Positions 34,202 to 44,207 are shown, numbered from the stretch's first letter. The stretch: DNA of 64,000 nucleotides from JAHZKS01 sp047404135 (GCA_047404135.1 JBDOIT010000004.1:1-64000), one strand, 5' to 3'. A program made the numbers and translations. The notes: generated by a model from the sequence alone, not told the origin.

Positions 34202-36446
34202 TTATAAGTATCTCCCTCTTCCCAACATGATTAGGTGATCCCACAACAGAGTTTTGCTCTAATTGCTCTACTAGAGTAGCTGCCCTATTATAACCTATTC
34301 TAAAATATCTCTGCAGGTAACTTGTGGAAACCTTACGCTCACGCATTATAAGCTCAACAGCTTGATTATACAGGTCATCTTTGTTGCCGCCACCCATTGA
34401 CATGTCTTGGCTCTTTTCTTCGGTGATATCTTCAGAGTAAGTTGGCTTCCCTTGAGACTTCCAATAAGACACAACTTTCTCAACTTCCTTGTCGTCAACA
34501 AATGGTCCGTGGACTCTCTTAATCCGGTTTCCACCAGACATGTAGAGCATATCACCTTTACCAAGCAACTGCTCTGCTCCTGGCTCTCCCAATATAGTCC
34601 TAGAATCAATTTTAGAGATCACTTGGAAACTTATTCTTGTGGGGAAATTCGCTTTCACAACACCAGTAATAACATCAACAGAAGGCCTTTGAGTTGCCAT
34701 AATCAAATGTATACCCGCGGCACGCGCCATTTGTGCAAGTCTTTGTATAGATGACTCAATCTCTTTCCCAGCGACAACCATAAGATCCGCCATCTCATCT
34801 ACTATCACAACTATGTAAGGCAATTTCTTCTTCTTAATCTCCGCTGACTCCATGATCGGCTCTTTTGTTTCGGGGTCTATTCCTGTCTGTAAAGTATGAG
34901 TTAAATCTATGTCTTTATCTATAGCCTCTTGAATAGAGGCATTATAGCTAGCTATATTTCTTACTTTAAGCTGAGAAATCATCTTATACCTTCCTTCCAT
35001 TTCCTGCACAACCCATTTTAGAGCATTCACAGCCTTAGAAGAATCAGTGACAACTGGAGCCAGAAGATGAGGTATATTTTGATATATAGAAAGCTCAAGC
35101 ATTTTAGGGTCAATCATCACAAGCTTACATTCTTCTGGTGTGTATTTGTAAAGCAATGATAAAATCATAGTATTAATCGCAACGGATTTACCGGAACCCG
35201 TAGTGCCGGCAACAAGCAGATGAGGCATTGCAGCTAAATCTGCCACTATGTTATTACCCCCAATATCTCGCCCAAGTATCAAAGGAAGTTTATGGGTGTT
35301 TTCTTTATATGCATCAGAATCAACCAGGCCCCTTATATAAACCATTTCTCTGGTACGGTTTGGCAATTCAATTCCTAAAGAATTCTTACCCGGGATAACA
35401 GATATCCTTGTTGACACAGCCCTCATAGTTCTCGCGATATCATCCGAAAGACCTATAACCCTAGAAGATTTTGTTCCAGCTATTGGCTCAAACTCAAATA
35501 AAGTTACAACGGGCCCAGGGGAGCAGCTAGTAATCACACCTCTTACACCAAAGTCTTTAAGGACCTTGATTAGATCTTCTGCTTGCTGTCGAAGCTCTGC
35601 ATCAGAATATGTACTTTTATTTTTTTTGAATGGATTTAATAAATCCACACTCGGAACTTTGAAGTTGCTATTCTTATTAAATGAAAAATTGAACTTTGCT
35701 TTTTGAGGGGGTGATGATTTTTTAGGTAAAATTTTTGTCTCAGAAGAAATAGCCATCTCTTGTTGTGGTGTTTTAGGTATATATTTAGCATCCTCCTCAA
35801 CCATCTCATGAGGTTCTCTTTTCTTACTTACAAGTTCCAAAATATATTTTATCCCAGCCCCTACCGCATTCAAGCCACGTAGCACAATAGATAGAGCCTT
35901 TGTAATCTGGCTAAATGTCAAAACAAAAAACGCATAGCAAGATTTGATAGAAATACCCAATGAGAAATAAGAAAGTACAACAAAGGAAGCAGATGCTATG
36001 TATAGCAGATAGTCAGTATTCATACTAAGAGTGTATATACTCAAAACATTTCCTATAGCCCCTCCATAGGAAGCAAATGGCCCATCAGAATTTTGTATAT
36101 ATTTAGACAAGATCAAGCTTCCTATGCACAAAGCAATCATCAAAGAGATAAAGCGCAACCACATAAATTGCACAGAAACTTTAAGGAGATTATGTAATCC
36201 CAAAGAAAAAAGCACTGCAACTACGAGAAGAGATGCAAACCCAAAAATTTGGAATAACAAATCAGCAATGTATGCACCAGTGACCCCCAGAAGATTGATA
36301 GGCGCTGAGCTGCTTGCATTGTTAAATGATGGGTCATTTGGAGAATAAGACAGCATCATAAGGGAAAGCAAGATAGCGGACACCATACATACTACTCCTA
36401 AACCTACGCTGTACGCAGAAGATGTTTTATTTAATTTTACTTTCAT
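34194..36446 (-). CDS. ftsK: DNA translocase FtsK
   Basis: FtsK (750 residues) couples chromosome segregation to division. The first 200 residues hold four or five membrane helices, followed by a short basic linker. The motor has Walker A VAGTTGSGKSVAINT, VIVDEMADLMVVAGKEIE (Walker B) and MATQRPSVDVITG. The C-terminal gamma winged-helix domain (KVSTSYLQRYFRIGYNRAAT) recognises polarity sequences and activates XerCD. The linker is much shorter than in E. coli, as in most alphaproteobacteria. It is followed by lolA and preceded by ribA. Confidence 0.96.
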   Translation of the reverse strand: MKVKLNKTSSAYSVGLGVVCMVSAILLSLMMLSYSPNDPSFNNASSSAPINLLGVTGAYIADLLFQIFGFASLLVVAVLFSLGLHNLLKVSVQFMWLRFISLMIALCIGSLILSKYIQNSDGPFASYGGAIGNVLSIYTLSMNTDYLLYIASASFVVLSYFSLGISIKSCYAFFVLTFSQITKALSIVLRGLNAVGAGIKYILELVSKKREPHEMVEEDAKYIPKTPQQEMAISSETKILPKKSSPPQKAKFNFSFNKNSNFKVPSVDLLNPFKKNKSTYSDAELRQQAEDLIKVLKDFGVRGVITSCSPGPVVTLFEFEPIAGTKSSRVIGLSDDIARTMRAVSTRISVIPGKNSLGIELPNRTREMVYIRGLVDSDAYKENTHKLPLILGRDIGGNNIVADLAAMPHLLVAGTTGSGKSVAINTMILSLLYKYTPEECKLVMIDPKMLELSIYQNIPHLLAPVVTDSSKAVNALKWVVQEMEGRYKMISQLKVRNIASYNASIQEAIDKDIDLTHTLQTGIDPETKEPIMESAEIKKKKLPYIVVIVDEMADLMVVAGKEIESSIQRLAQMARAAGIHLIMATQRPSVDVITGVVKANFPTRISFQVISKIDSRTILGEPGAEQLLGKGDMLYMSGGNRIKRVHGPFVDDKEVEKVVSYWKSQGKPTYSEDITEEKSQDMSMGGGNKDDLYNQAVELIMRERKVSTSYLQRYFRIGYNRAATLVEQLEQNSVVGSPNHVGKREILINE

Positions 36447-36464
36447 AACTCTTCCAAAAATCGA

Positions 36465-37499
36465 TTATAAATCATGTCCCATTCTCTCTTTCTTTGTTGC
36501 AAGGTAAGATTTATTATATTTATTTATATTACCATATAAAGAAATAGTTTTTGAGATTTTTATTCCTTTATCTTCAAGAGACTTTGCTTTTGCAGGGTTG
36601 TTTGTAAGCAATTTAATATCTTCAATATTCATTGACTGCAGTATCCTGTAAGCAGAATCAAAAGACCTCTCATCATCATCAAAACCCAGTAAATTATTTG
36701 CTTCTATTGTGTCACATCCTTGTTGCTGCAAATTATATGCTCTAATTTTATTTGCAAGACCAATTCCTCTGCCTTCTTGCATCAAATAAATAATAATACC
36801 CGCATTTTCTTCCTTTTGCGACATGAACTTCACCGCATCTAGCAGCTGATCTCTACAGTCACACGACAAAGAGGCCATCAAGTCGCCCGTAAAACAAGAT
36901 GAGTGTATTCTAACTGCTGGTGCAACAACTGTAGATATATCACCAATCACTATGGCATAATGATCTTGTGGTATGAATCTAGATCTAAATGAGAATATTT
37001 TCGCATTTTCTGCATCTTTCAAATTTAAACTTGCTTCCGCAGTTTTGTATAAATCATTATCTACGACTGCAAGTTGACTATCAATCTCTTCAGAAGAAAG
37101 AGTTACCACCCCATCAATATTTTCTTGAGATACCAGAATAAAAGGCAATAATTCAGATTTCTTCAAAACCCTGAGAGCTGCTTCTATGGAATCTTCATGG
37201 AAGTCACTTTTTGTTATCAGAGTAAATTTCGAAAAATCACCGCAAGATATAGAAGATATTATCTCGCCTAGTGGCAATTCAGAGATATCATAGAAAAGAA
37301 CCCTTTTCTCTGCGTCTCTCTTTTTGGCATTACTACATGAAGGAGCAGCCAATACTCTACTTGGAAAATGCACAAAACCTTCCTCTGTAAGACTTTCTAC
37401 AGCAGAAATACTATATTGATCCATATTTATTGGCACCCCTCTCCTGAGGTCTCCAGAAGCTCGTCCGATATCTAGCAAAGGGTCTGAAAAAAATGACAT
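36465..37499 (-). CDS. ribA: GTP cyclohydrolase II (RibA) with N-terminal extension
   Basis: The C-terminal 200 residues are GTP cyclohydrolase II, the first step of riboflavin synthesis. The zinc cysteines are in SSCFTGDLMASLSCDCRDQL, the GTP loop is YLMQEGRGIGLANKIRAY, and LLTNNPAKAKSL is also conserved. The first 150 residues, beginning with DIGRASGDLRRGVPI, form the degenerate N-terminal domain typical of alphaproteobacterial RibA. They lack the DHBP synthase active site, so RibB must be separate. It is divergent from the response-regulator gene. Confidence 0.87.
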   Translation of the reverse strand: MSFFSDPLLDIGRASGDLRRGVPINMDQYSISAVESLTEEGFVHFPSRVLAAPSCSNAKKRDAEKRVLFYDISELPLGEIISSISCGDFSKFTLITKSDFHEDSIEAALRVLKKSELLPFILVSQENIDGVVTLSSEEIDSQLAVVDNDLYKTAEASLNLKDAENAKIFSFRSRFIPQDHYAIVIGDISTVVAPAVRIHSSCFTGDLMASLSCDCRDQLLDAVKFMSQKEENAGIIIYLMQEGRGIGLANKIRAYNLQQQGCDTIEANNLLGFDDDERSFDSAYRILQSMNIEDIKLLTNNPAKAKSLEDKGIKISKTISLYGNINKYNKSYLATKKERMGHDL

Positions 37500-37599
37500 G
37501 GCAGCCTTTAAAAATTTATATGTTCTATATACGGAATCTTCTTTTGAAAATCTAGTTTTATTATATAATTAAATATAAGAAATAGAAATCAAATAGCAA

Positions 37600-38208
37600 A
37601 TGCAAAAAAAACACATCATTCTGTTTAGCAAGAACACCTTCTTAAAGGATCTTCTAGAGCAAAGTCATCCAGAATATAGTATCGCTCATTGCAAGAATTT
37701 TGATCCCTCAAAAGTAACAGAACATTCTGTCATGATATTGGACGATATCTCTTGCTCAGAGTTTTTATTAAATCAAATAAGCAATATATGCATAGTGGTT
37801 TCTCTAGAATCAATAAAAAAAGAAACAACTAACCTAATTCACTCGCTATTCAAACCTATTAATTATTCACATCTATGTGAAATCATAGACACAGTACAAC
37901 AAGATCTTATAAAAATTGATTGTGGCATAACATTAAATATATCAACTCAAACTCTCATAAAAGCGAAAGGTAGCATTACTTGCACCCCTGTAACAGAATC
38001 TGAAATACACATCTTGCAGCACATGAACTCATGTCAGGATACCACAAAGGATAAAATACTCTCAGAGGCCTTAGGATACAATCCAGAAATAGAAACCCGC
38101 ACTGTAGAAACTCACATATCCAGATTGCGAAAAAAACTCGAACCAGAATGCAGTATTAAAATATGCAGAAATGGAAGATATAAATTTTTATTAAAAATTG
38201 TAGAATAA
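37600..38208 (+). CDS. OmpR-type response regulator with atypical receiver
   Basis: This transcription factor (202 residues) has a receiver-like N-terminus and a winged-helix C-terminus (ETRTVETHISRLRKKLEPEC is the OmpR/PhoB recognition helix region). In the receiver the phosphoacceptor aspartate position (VMILDDIS) and the FKP lysine are present. The acidic pair normally near residue 10 is absent; the strand reads HIILFSKNTF. Phosphorylation may therefore be weak or absent. No histidine kinase is adjacent. Its targets are unknown. Confidence 0.78.
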   Translation: MQKKHIILFSKNTFLKDLLEQSHPEYSIAHCKNFDPSKVTEHSVMILDDISCSEFLLNQISNICIVVSLESIKKETTNLIHSLFKPINYSHLCEIIDTVQQDLIKIDCGITLNISTQTLIKAKGSITCTPVTESEIHILQHMNSCQDTTKDKILSEALGYNPEIETRTVETHISRLRKKLEPECSIKICRNGRYKFLLKIVE

Positions 38209-38257
38209 AATTCATTCTCATGATATAGATCTGCTTGAATGAATTTAGGAGGAAATC

Positions 38258-38680
38258 ATGAAAAACATTACGTTAACACTATTTGCTATACTAACACTCT
38301 CTTTAAACTGTTTTGCTTGTGAGAAGCATAGTCCCTTTATGAAAGAGGCATGGGCAAGAAAAGCTGCTGCGGAATCAAACAGCGCTGTGTATCTTGATAT
38401 AGAAAATGACTTAGACATCGATGACGAATTGATAGGAGTTAGTACAAATATTGCTGATATTACCTCAATACATAAAACTGTAATTGACAAGGGTATTTCT
38501 CAAATGGTACATATTGATAGGTTAATAGTTCCCTCAAAAAATAAGGTCCAATTAAAACCTAAAGGGATACATATTATGCTTATGAAGCTTAAAAGATCTC
38601 TAAAATCAGGAGAGGAGTTTGAAGTTTCACTAAACTTTAAAAATGCAGGACTAAAAAACTGTAAAGTAGTAGTAAAATAA
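38258..38680 (+). CDS. Periplasmic copper chaperone of the PCuAC family
   Basis: The protein (140 residues) has a Sec signal peptide ending near CFACEKHSP. The mature part follows the PCuAC pattern with Cu(I) ligands spread as H..M..H.M: His in SIHKT, Met in QMVHID, and HIMLM after the PKG turn. LKSGEEFEVSLNFKNAG is the typical last strand. PCuAC proteins deliver copper to the CuA centre of cytochrome oxidase. A near-perfect AGGAGG lies five bases before the ATG. The gene runs into tyrS after 1 bp. Confidence 0.83.
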   Translation: MKNITLTLFAILTLSLNCFACEKHSPFMKEAWARKAAAESNSAVYLDIENDLDIDDELIGVSTNIADITSIHKTVIDKGISQMVHIDRLIVPSKNKVQLKPKGIHIMLMKLKRSLKSGEEFEVSLNFKNAGLKNCKVVVK

Positions 38681-38681
38681 C

Positions 38682-39920
38682 ATGGCTTCATTTCTAGCTG
38701 AATTTAAGGAGAGAGGGTTTTTTTATCAGTGCACAAATGAAGACCTTTTATCAAAAGCCCTTCAAGACAAGAAAACTCCCTCTGCTTACATAGGTTTTGA
38801 CTGCACAGCATCATCTTTGCATGTAGGAAATCTAATGCAGCTGATGGCTCTAAGAATGCTTCAAAAGCATGGCGTACGTCCAATAGTGCTTATTGGAGGA
38901 GCAACTACAAAAATAGGAGACCCTTCCGGAAAAGATAAAACAAGACAAATGCTTGCAGACGAGGTAATTAAGGAAAATGCTTCCAGCATCAAGACTTGTA
39001 TATCAAAATTCATTAAATTTGGTAAAGGACATAGCGATGCTATAATGTTAGACAACTCTTCTTGGTTAGATGAAATAAAATACACCACTTTCTTAAGAGA
39101 TTACGGGAAACATTTTTCTGTCAACAGAATGCTTGGTTTCGAAAGTGTAAAAGCAAGGCTAGAAAGAGAACAAAATTTAAGCTTTCTAGAATTCAATTAC
39201 ATGATTTTGCAGGCTTTTGATTTTATGCATTTAAGCCAAAACTATAATTGCATATTACAATGTGGTGGCTCTGATCAATGGGGTAATATTGTAAGCGGGG
39301 CTGAATTAACAAGGAAAGTGCACGGAAAAGAAGTATTCGGGTTGACCTGCCCTCTTCTCACAACGGCCTCTGGAAAGAAGATGGGTAAAACAGAGCAAGG
39401 AGCTGTTTGGCTTCATGAAGATGCCTTATCTACTTATGATTATTACCAATTCTGGCGCAACACAGAAGATTCTGATGTACTAAAGTTTATGAAAATATTT
39501 ACTGATCTCTCAGTGTCAGAAATCGAAAAACTTGAAAATGATTCAAAATCTCATATCAATGATCACAAAAAAACATTAGCGTTTGAAGCAACTAAACTTT
39601 GTCATGGAGAAACTGAAGCTATAAAAGCAATGGAGACTGCAATTGAAGTCTTTGAAAAAGGAAATATGGATGAAATAAAAACCTTTGATTTAAAAAGAGG
39701 AGACCTAAAGGACGGGATATCAGTTTCTGAACTATTTAAAATCTCTTCTTTATGCGAATCTAATGGTTCTGCAAAAAGGCTTATCCGAGGAAATGGGGCT
39801 AGTTTGAACAAAGAAAAAGTCACAGACGAAAATCTCATTGTCACAAAAAAACACTTCGAAAATGATCATATCACTCTATCTAGCGGCAAAAAGAGGCATA
39901 TAAGAATTAAATTAACATAA
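38682..39920 (+). CDS. tyrS: Tyrosine--tRNA ligase
   Basis: This class I synthetase (412 residues) charges tRNA-Tyr. The HIGH-type signature reads SLHVGNLMQL and the KMSKS loop SGKKMGKTEQG. The tyrosine-binding GFDCTASSLH and QCGGSDQWGNI are intact. An S4-like RNA-binding domain closes the C-terminus (SSGKKRHIRIKL). It is translationally close to the copper chaperone, which is probably coincidental in function. Confidence 0.95.
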   Translation: MASFLAEFKERGFFYQCTNEDLLSKALQDKKTPSAYIGFDCTASSLHVGNLMQLMALRMLQKHGVRPIVLIGGATTKIGDPSGKDKTRQMLADEVIKENASSIKTCISKFIKFGKGHSDAIMLDNSSWLDEIKYTTFLRDYGKHFSVNRMLGFESVKARLEREQNLSFLEFNYMILQAFDFMHLSQNYNCILQCGGSDQWGNIVSGAELTRKVHGKEVFGLTCPLLTTASGKKMGKTEQGAVWLHEDALSTYDYYQFWRNTEDSDVLKFMKIFTDLSVSEIEKLENDSKSHINDHKKTLAFEATKLCHGETEAIKAMETAIEVFEKGNMDEIKTFDLKRGDLKDGISVSELFKISSLCESNGSAKRLIRGNGASLNKEKVTDENLIVTKKHFENDHITLSSGKKRHIRIKLT

Positions 39921-39925
39921 TTTTC

Positions 39926-39952
39926 TTGCGTTCATTTTATTACTTTTATAAT
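39926..39952 (+). promoter_or_regulatory. Possible promoter of dksA
   Basis: A perfect TATAAT (39947-39952) lies 15 bp after TTGCGT (39926-39931) and 33 bp before the dksA ATG. The -10 is excellent, the spacing is short by two bases and the -35 is partial. Confidence 0.35.
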
Positions 39953-39985
39953 CTTAATTTCTGACATTTAGAATAAGATGAGAGT

Positions 39986-40402
39986 ATGAAAATAGAATTA
40001 GAGCCAGGCTATGTTCCTTCAAAAAAGGAAGAGTATATGAATCCTAAACATTTAGCGTATTTCAAACAAAAGCTTGTTGAATGGAAGCAGCAATTAATTG
40101 CTGAAGCGCAAGAGACTATTTCTCATCTAAAGGAAGATAAATTAAATGAGCCAGATCCAGGAGATCGCGCGATGGCAGAAACAGACACTGCATTTGAACT
40201 GCGAACTAGAGACAGATACAGAAAGCTGATTACAAAAATAGATAACGCCTTAGATAAAGTAGAAGATAAAAGCTATGGATATTGCAAAGAAACCGGTGAC
40301 CCTATAGGGCTTGGTAGATTGGAAGCAAGGCCCATAGCAACTTTATGCATAGAAGCGCAAGAAAAGCATGAAAGCTTCGAAAGACAACATAGCGAAGATT
40401 AA
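39986..40402 (+). CDS. dksA: RNA polymerase-binding transcription factor DksA, two-cysteine type
   Basis: DksA (138 residues) enters the polymerase secondary channel and, with ppGpp, resets transcription in starvation. The coiled-coil tip DPGD (Asp57, Asp60) matches the functional aspartates 71 and 74 of the E. coli protein. The zinc-finger region keeps only two of four cysteines (Cys100, Cys121), the other two positions being Thr103 and Ala124. Such reduced fingers are known among alphaproteobacteria and in zinc-independent DksA variants. The start at 39986 gives the usual N-terminal YVPSKKEEYMNP. Confidence 0.92.
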   Translation: MKIELEPGYVPSKKEEYMNPKHLAYFKQKLVEWKQQLIAEAQETISHLKEDKLNEPDPGDRAMAETDTAFELRTRDRYRKLITKIDNALDKVEDKSYGYCKETGDPIGLGRLEARPIATLCIEAQEKHESFERQHSED

Positions 40403-40403
40403 T

Positions 40404-41045
40404 TTATCTTGCTGATATAGGTTTGCATGCTCCACCCAATTTTACAATCTCTACACAAACTGATCTAGCTCCTCGCTTTGAAGAAATTGGACCATAATGC
40501 AAATAATATTCTCTCTTTCCAAGTTTTTGGGTACTACTCACTTTGCATTTCATGCTACTTAAAATTCTCTTATACTTGTCTCCCATAATTTCGCATGCTT
40601 TACCTTTAGAACTTAAGCTTTTTATCTTAGCTATTCTGATTTCATAAGATATTTCCGGTTGCACCTTTGTTCTCTGATAAGTTTTGTTTGAAATAGTGTC
40701 TTCTCCTTTCTTTGAGAGCGTCTTTAGCATTTCATGCCTAGAAATCGCCTCTTCTTTAGAAGAAGAAACAGTGATTTTTTTATTATTAGACCTCCCTGAG
40801 ATATAGTCATATATCCCCTTGTCTAGATTAGCAATCTCAACTCCTCCTGGATCGCCAGGTTTGAACTTTATTTTTTTATTAAACTCGATAATAGGAAGAT
40901 CTTTTGGATCTATGGTCATAACCTGTGTTTTATAAGAATACCAAGATAAATATACAAAAAAAGAAGCAGACAAAACTACAGAGATAAGTTTCAACTTAAA
41001 GATATAAGATTTTTCTGATGATTCTTTTTTTCCACGAATATCCAT
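40404..41045 (-). CDS. SPOR-domain inner-membrane protein
   Basis: The protein (213 residues) has one membrane segment (about 16-36), so the rest is periplasmic. A middle stretch PIIEFNKKIKFKPGDPGGVE is shared with alphaproteobacterial SPOR proteins. The C-terminal 75 residues form a SPOR-type fold (YEIRIAKIKSLSSKGKACEI through YYLHYGPISSKRGARSVC). SPOR domains bind denuded glycan at division septa. It follows argS by 5 bp, a gene pair common in alphaproteobacteria. Confidence 0.8.
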   Translation of the reverse strand: MDIRGKKESSEKSYIFKLKLISVVLSASFFVYLSWYSYKTQVMTIDPKDLPIIEFNKKIKFKPGDPGGVEIANLDKGIYDYISGRSNNKKITVSSSKEEAISRHEMLKTLSKKGEDTISNKTYQRTKVQPEISYEIRIAKIKSLSSKGKACEIMGDKYKRILSSMKCKVSSTQKLGKREYYLHYGPISSKRGARSVCVEIVKLGGACKPISAR

Positions 41046-41050
41046 TTCAA

Positions 41051-42796
41051 CTACATCTTCTTCACAGGAGTAACGCCCATGAGGTTTAACCCACCTTCTA
41101 TAATGGTACTCACTGCTTTTAGCAAAGTCAAACGAGCTTTAGTGAGCTCTACATCCTCTGGCAACACGAATTTCAATGATTTATTACCTTTCCCCTTGCT
41201 CCACATAGAATGGAATTTTGTAGCTAGATTTATTAAATATATAGTTATCCTATGAGGCTCTTGATGCTGAGCTGCCAAAGCTACCTGTTTTGGCCAGTAG
41301 CTTAATATTCTGATTAAGTCCAATTCTACATCGCGCTTTAAAAGCTCTAGCCTTACCCCATCCACATTTATCTTATCCAAAATACCAGGAATTATATTAT
41401 CTGCATTCCCAAGCACAGAGTAGGTGCGCGCATTAGCGTATTGCACGTAAAATACTGGATTTTCTTTTGACGTTTCCTTTACCTTTTCAAGATCAAATTC
41501 AATCATAGAGTCATTCTTTATGGTGAGCATTATGAAACGTACAATATCTTTACCAATGCTATCCACAACCTGTCTTACAGTTTCAAAATTACCTGATCTT
41601 TTAGACATTTTGAGAGGTTTCCCATCTTTTAAAAAAGAAACCAACTGACATAATTTTATATTCAGAGTAGACTTTCCATCACTCAACGCCTTATGAGCCG
41701 CAAACATCCTTCCTTGATAACCAACGTGGTCTGCTCCTAATATTAGAATCAAATCATCATATTTCCTACCTAGCTTTTCTTTTAAATACGCGATATCTGC
41801 AGCAAAATATGTCCAATTACCATCAGATTTCTGAAGGGGCCTATCAATATCATCAGCATGAGTAGTTCCCTTAAAAAGAAGCTGCTCTCTTTCTTCCCAA
41901 TCATCTGGAAGCTTACCCTTTGGAGGATCTAAAACCCCTTTATAGACAAGCCCTCTCTTCGTTAATTCCTCCGTAACTTCATCAATTTTCTTTTGAGCAT
42001 GCAAGGTTTCTTCGCTAAAGAACACATCATGCTTAATACCTAATAACATCAGGTCTTCTTGAACTAAATCCATCATAGCCTTCAGCATGAATTCACGAAT
42101 AATATCTCTGCGTTTGCCCTCTTCCTCCTTCAAAAGATTATCACCATGCTTTGTCTTTAAATTCTTTGCAGCGTCTATGATATAGTCACCCGGGTAAAAC
42201 CCCTCAGGAAACTCCCCTATATCCTCACCACACAACTCTCTATATCTTAGATAACAAGAATGCACTAATACGTTAATCTGCACACCAGCATCATTAATAT
42301 AATATTCCCTTGTTACATCATACCCAGAGTGCTCCATCAATATCGCCAATGCATCCCCAAAAACCGCTCCACGAGCATGACCGATATGCAAGGGACCCGT
42401 AGGATTTGCGGATACAAATTCTATGTTAACCTTCTTTCCTTTTCCTATATTTGATTTTCCATATTCATGACCCTTATTCAAAATGCTCGCAACCTCTTTA
42501 TACCAGTATTTTTTTTCTAGAACAAAATTAATAAATCCCGGACCAGCAATATCAGCATTATATATCATCGGATCTTTTGTGATCTCCCCTAAGATAAGCG
42601 CTGCAATATCACTAGGATTCTTTCTTGCACTCTTAGAGAGTACTAATGCAGCATTAGTAGCCATCTCACCATGAGATGTATCGTTAGGTATTTCGACTAC
42701 TATAGCATCAAAATTGATCCCCTTCCAACTATGTTGTTTGGAAAGGTTAATCACAACTTCAATTACCTTTTTTCTTACTGTATCATAAAGATTCAT
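41051..42796 (-). CDS. argS: Arginine--tRNA ligase
   Basis: ArgS (581 residues) charges tRNA-Arg. The HIGH loop is in NPTGPLHIGHARGAVFGDAL and a KMSKS-like loop (LKMSKRSGNF) is present, with the family's N-terminal additional domain before and the helical anticodon domain after (DALM-type ending LMGVTPVKKM). The length and domain order are normal. Dgt, the SPOR gene and argS are often neighbours in alphaproteobacteria; here dgt is elsewhere in the window. Confidence 0.95.
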   Translation of the reverse strand: MNLYDTVRKKVIEVVINLSKQHSWKGINFDAIVVEIPNDTSHGEMATNAALVLSKSARKNPSDIAALILGEITKDPMIYNADIAGPGFINFVLEKKYWYKEVASILNKGHEYGKSNIGKGKKVNIEFVSANPTGPLHIGHARGAVFGDALAILMEHSGYDVTREYYINDAGVQINVLVHSCYLRYRELCGEDIGEFPEGFYPGDYIIDAAKNLKTKHGDNLLKEEEGKRRDIIREFMLKAMMDLVQEDLMLLGIKHDVFFSEETLHAQKKIDEVTEELTKRGLVYKGVLDPPKGKLPDDWEEREQLLFKGTTHADDIDRPLQKSDGNWTYFAADIAYLKEKLGRKYDDLILILGADHVGYQGRMFAAHKALSDGKSTLNIKLCQLVSFLKDGKPLKMSKRSGNFETVRQVVDSIGKDIVRFIMLTIKNDSMIEFDLEKVKETSKENPVFYVQYANARTYSVLGNADNIIPGILDKINVDGVRLELLKRDVELDLIRILSYWPKQVALAAQHQEPHRITIYLINLATKFHSMWSKGKGNKSLKFVLPEDVELTKARLTLLKAVSTIIEGGLNLMGVTPVKKM

Positions 42797-42857
42797 AAAT
42801 GCGGCTCAATGTTTAGATCTGTGGATTATAGTAACAACTACAATAGAGTCAAATTAA

Positions 42858-44207
42858 ATGACCAGAACCCCTATTGAATTCTTGACTAATAAGGGGGGTA
42901 ACTTATTATCAACAGTTAGCATTATTGATCTTACCAACATGAATTTCCGAGTTTTTCTAAACAACCTAAAACCCTATATGAACCGGAAATTTATGCCCAT
43001 ATTCTTTTTGGGTTTTTCTGGAGGGATACCTTTAGCAATGATCGGGTCTGTGCTGTCTGCATGGCTTACGGAGTTAGGGATCTCAAAAACAAGCATAGGA
43101 CTATTTACACTAGTCTCCATTCCCTATTCATTTAAATATCTATGGTCACCTTTTGTAGATGGATTAAACTTACCAATATTAAGTAAACTAGGCAAAAGGC
43201 GCTCTTGGCTCCTTGCGTCACAAGCCTTATTGCTAGTATCTGTTTTTATGTTGTCTGTAATAACTCCCTCAGAAAATATAACACTATGCGCAGTCCTGGC
43301 AATATCTATAGCGTTTTTTTCTGCAACACAAGATATAGTAATAGATGCGTATCGGATTGAATATCTACCACTTCGCCAACAAGGTTTAGGGGCTGCTGTA
43401 TATTCCTATGGATATAGACTATCTTTATATATCGCTGGTGCGGCTCCCTTGATTATAGCAACATACTTATCTTGGAGCTCAGCGTATATCTTCACGGGGA
43501 TGCTTATAATCATTGGAGTTGCCACAACTTTAATGATCAAAGAACCATCGCAGATTAAGCAAGAAAATTATGAAGAAAAAGGGCTAAATATATTCTTTGA
43601 GAAAATTATTATTGCACCCTTTAAAAATTTTATAAAAATAGATAATTGGCATTACATAATTACTTTTATCATACTATTCAAATTAGGAGATGCCATGGCA
43701 GGGATCATGACAACTCCATTTTTGCTAGATACAGGTTTTACAAAGATTGAAATAGTTTCAATAGTAAAAACATACGGATTAGTTACAACATTCATAGGGT
43801 TACTTATTGGGGGCCTAATGGTCAATAAGCTTCATTTCAGAGAAGCCTTGCTGTATAGCGGGTTATCTCAGATGATATCTAACTTAATGTTTGTATATCA
43901 AGATTATGTAGGACATGATTCTATTGCTTTAATTGCAACAATAACAGTTGAAAACCTAGCTTCTGGTATGGGAGCCACCGTAATGATTGCCTATTTAAGT
44001 AGCCTTTGTAGCATCAAATTTGCAGCTACACAATATGCACTCTTAAGTTCTGTGGTAACTTTATCGAGAAGCCTCATATCTGGTTTTTCTGGAATTATTG
44101 TAGATAACTCTAACTGGACCACGTTCTTTCTTGTTAGCACCATAGCAGCCCTCCCTGCTCTTCTATTGATCTCAAAAATCAAGGTATTTGATACACATAG
44201 AAAATGA
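42858..44207 (+). CDS. Major facilitator superfamily transporter, AmpG-like
   Basis: The protein (449 residues from the first ATG) has about twelve membrane helices. FFLGFSGGIPLAMIGSVLSA, followed by WLTELGISKTSIGLF, and SFKYLWSPFVD are characteristic of AmpG-type permeases, which import anhydromuropeptides. ATQDIVIDAYRIEYL is also typical. The true start may be 42939, because the first 27 residues are not conserved-looking. Rickettsiales carry several AmpG paralogues whose substrates are not all known. Its stop overlaps the start of the mutS remnant. Confidence 0.82.
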   Translation: MTRTPIEFLTNKGGNLLSTVSIIDLTNMNFRVFLNNLKPYMNRKFMPIFFLGFSGGIPLAMIGSVLSAWLTELGISKTSIGLFTLVSIPYSFKYLWSPFVDGLNLPILSKLGKRRSWLLASQALLLVSVFMLSVITPSENITLCAVLAISIAFFSATQDIVIDAYRIEYLPLRQQGLGAAVYSYGYRLSLYIAGAAPLIIATYLSWSSAYIFTGMLIIIGVATTLMIKEPSQIKQENYEEKGLNIFFEKIIIAPFKNFIKIDNWHYIITFIILFKLGDAMAGIMTTPFLLDTGFTKIEIVSIVKTYGLVTTFIGLLIGGLMVNKLHFREALLYSGLSQMISNLMFVYQDYVGHDSIALIATITVENLASGMGATVMIAYLSSLCSIKFAATQYALLSSVVTLSRSLISGFSGIIVDNSNWTTFFLVSTIAALPALLLISKIKVFDTHRK

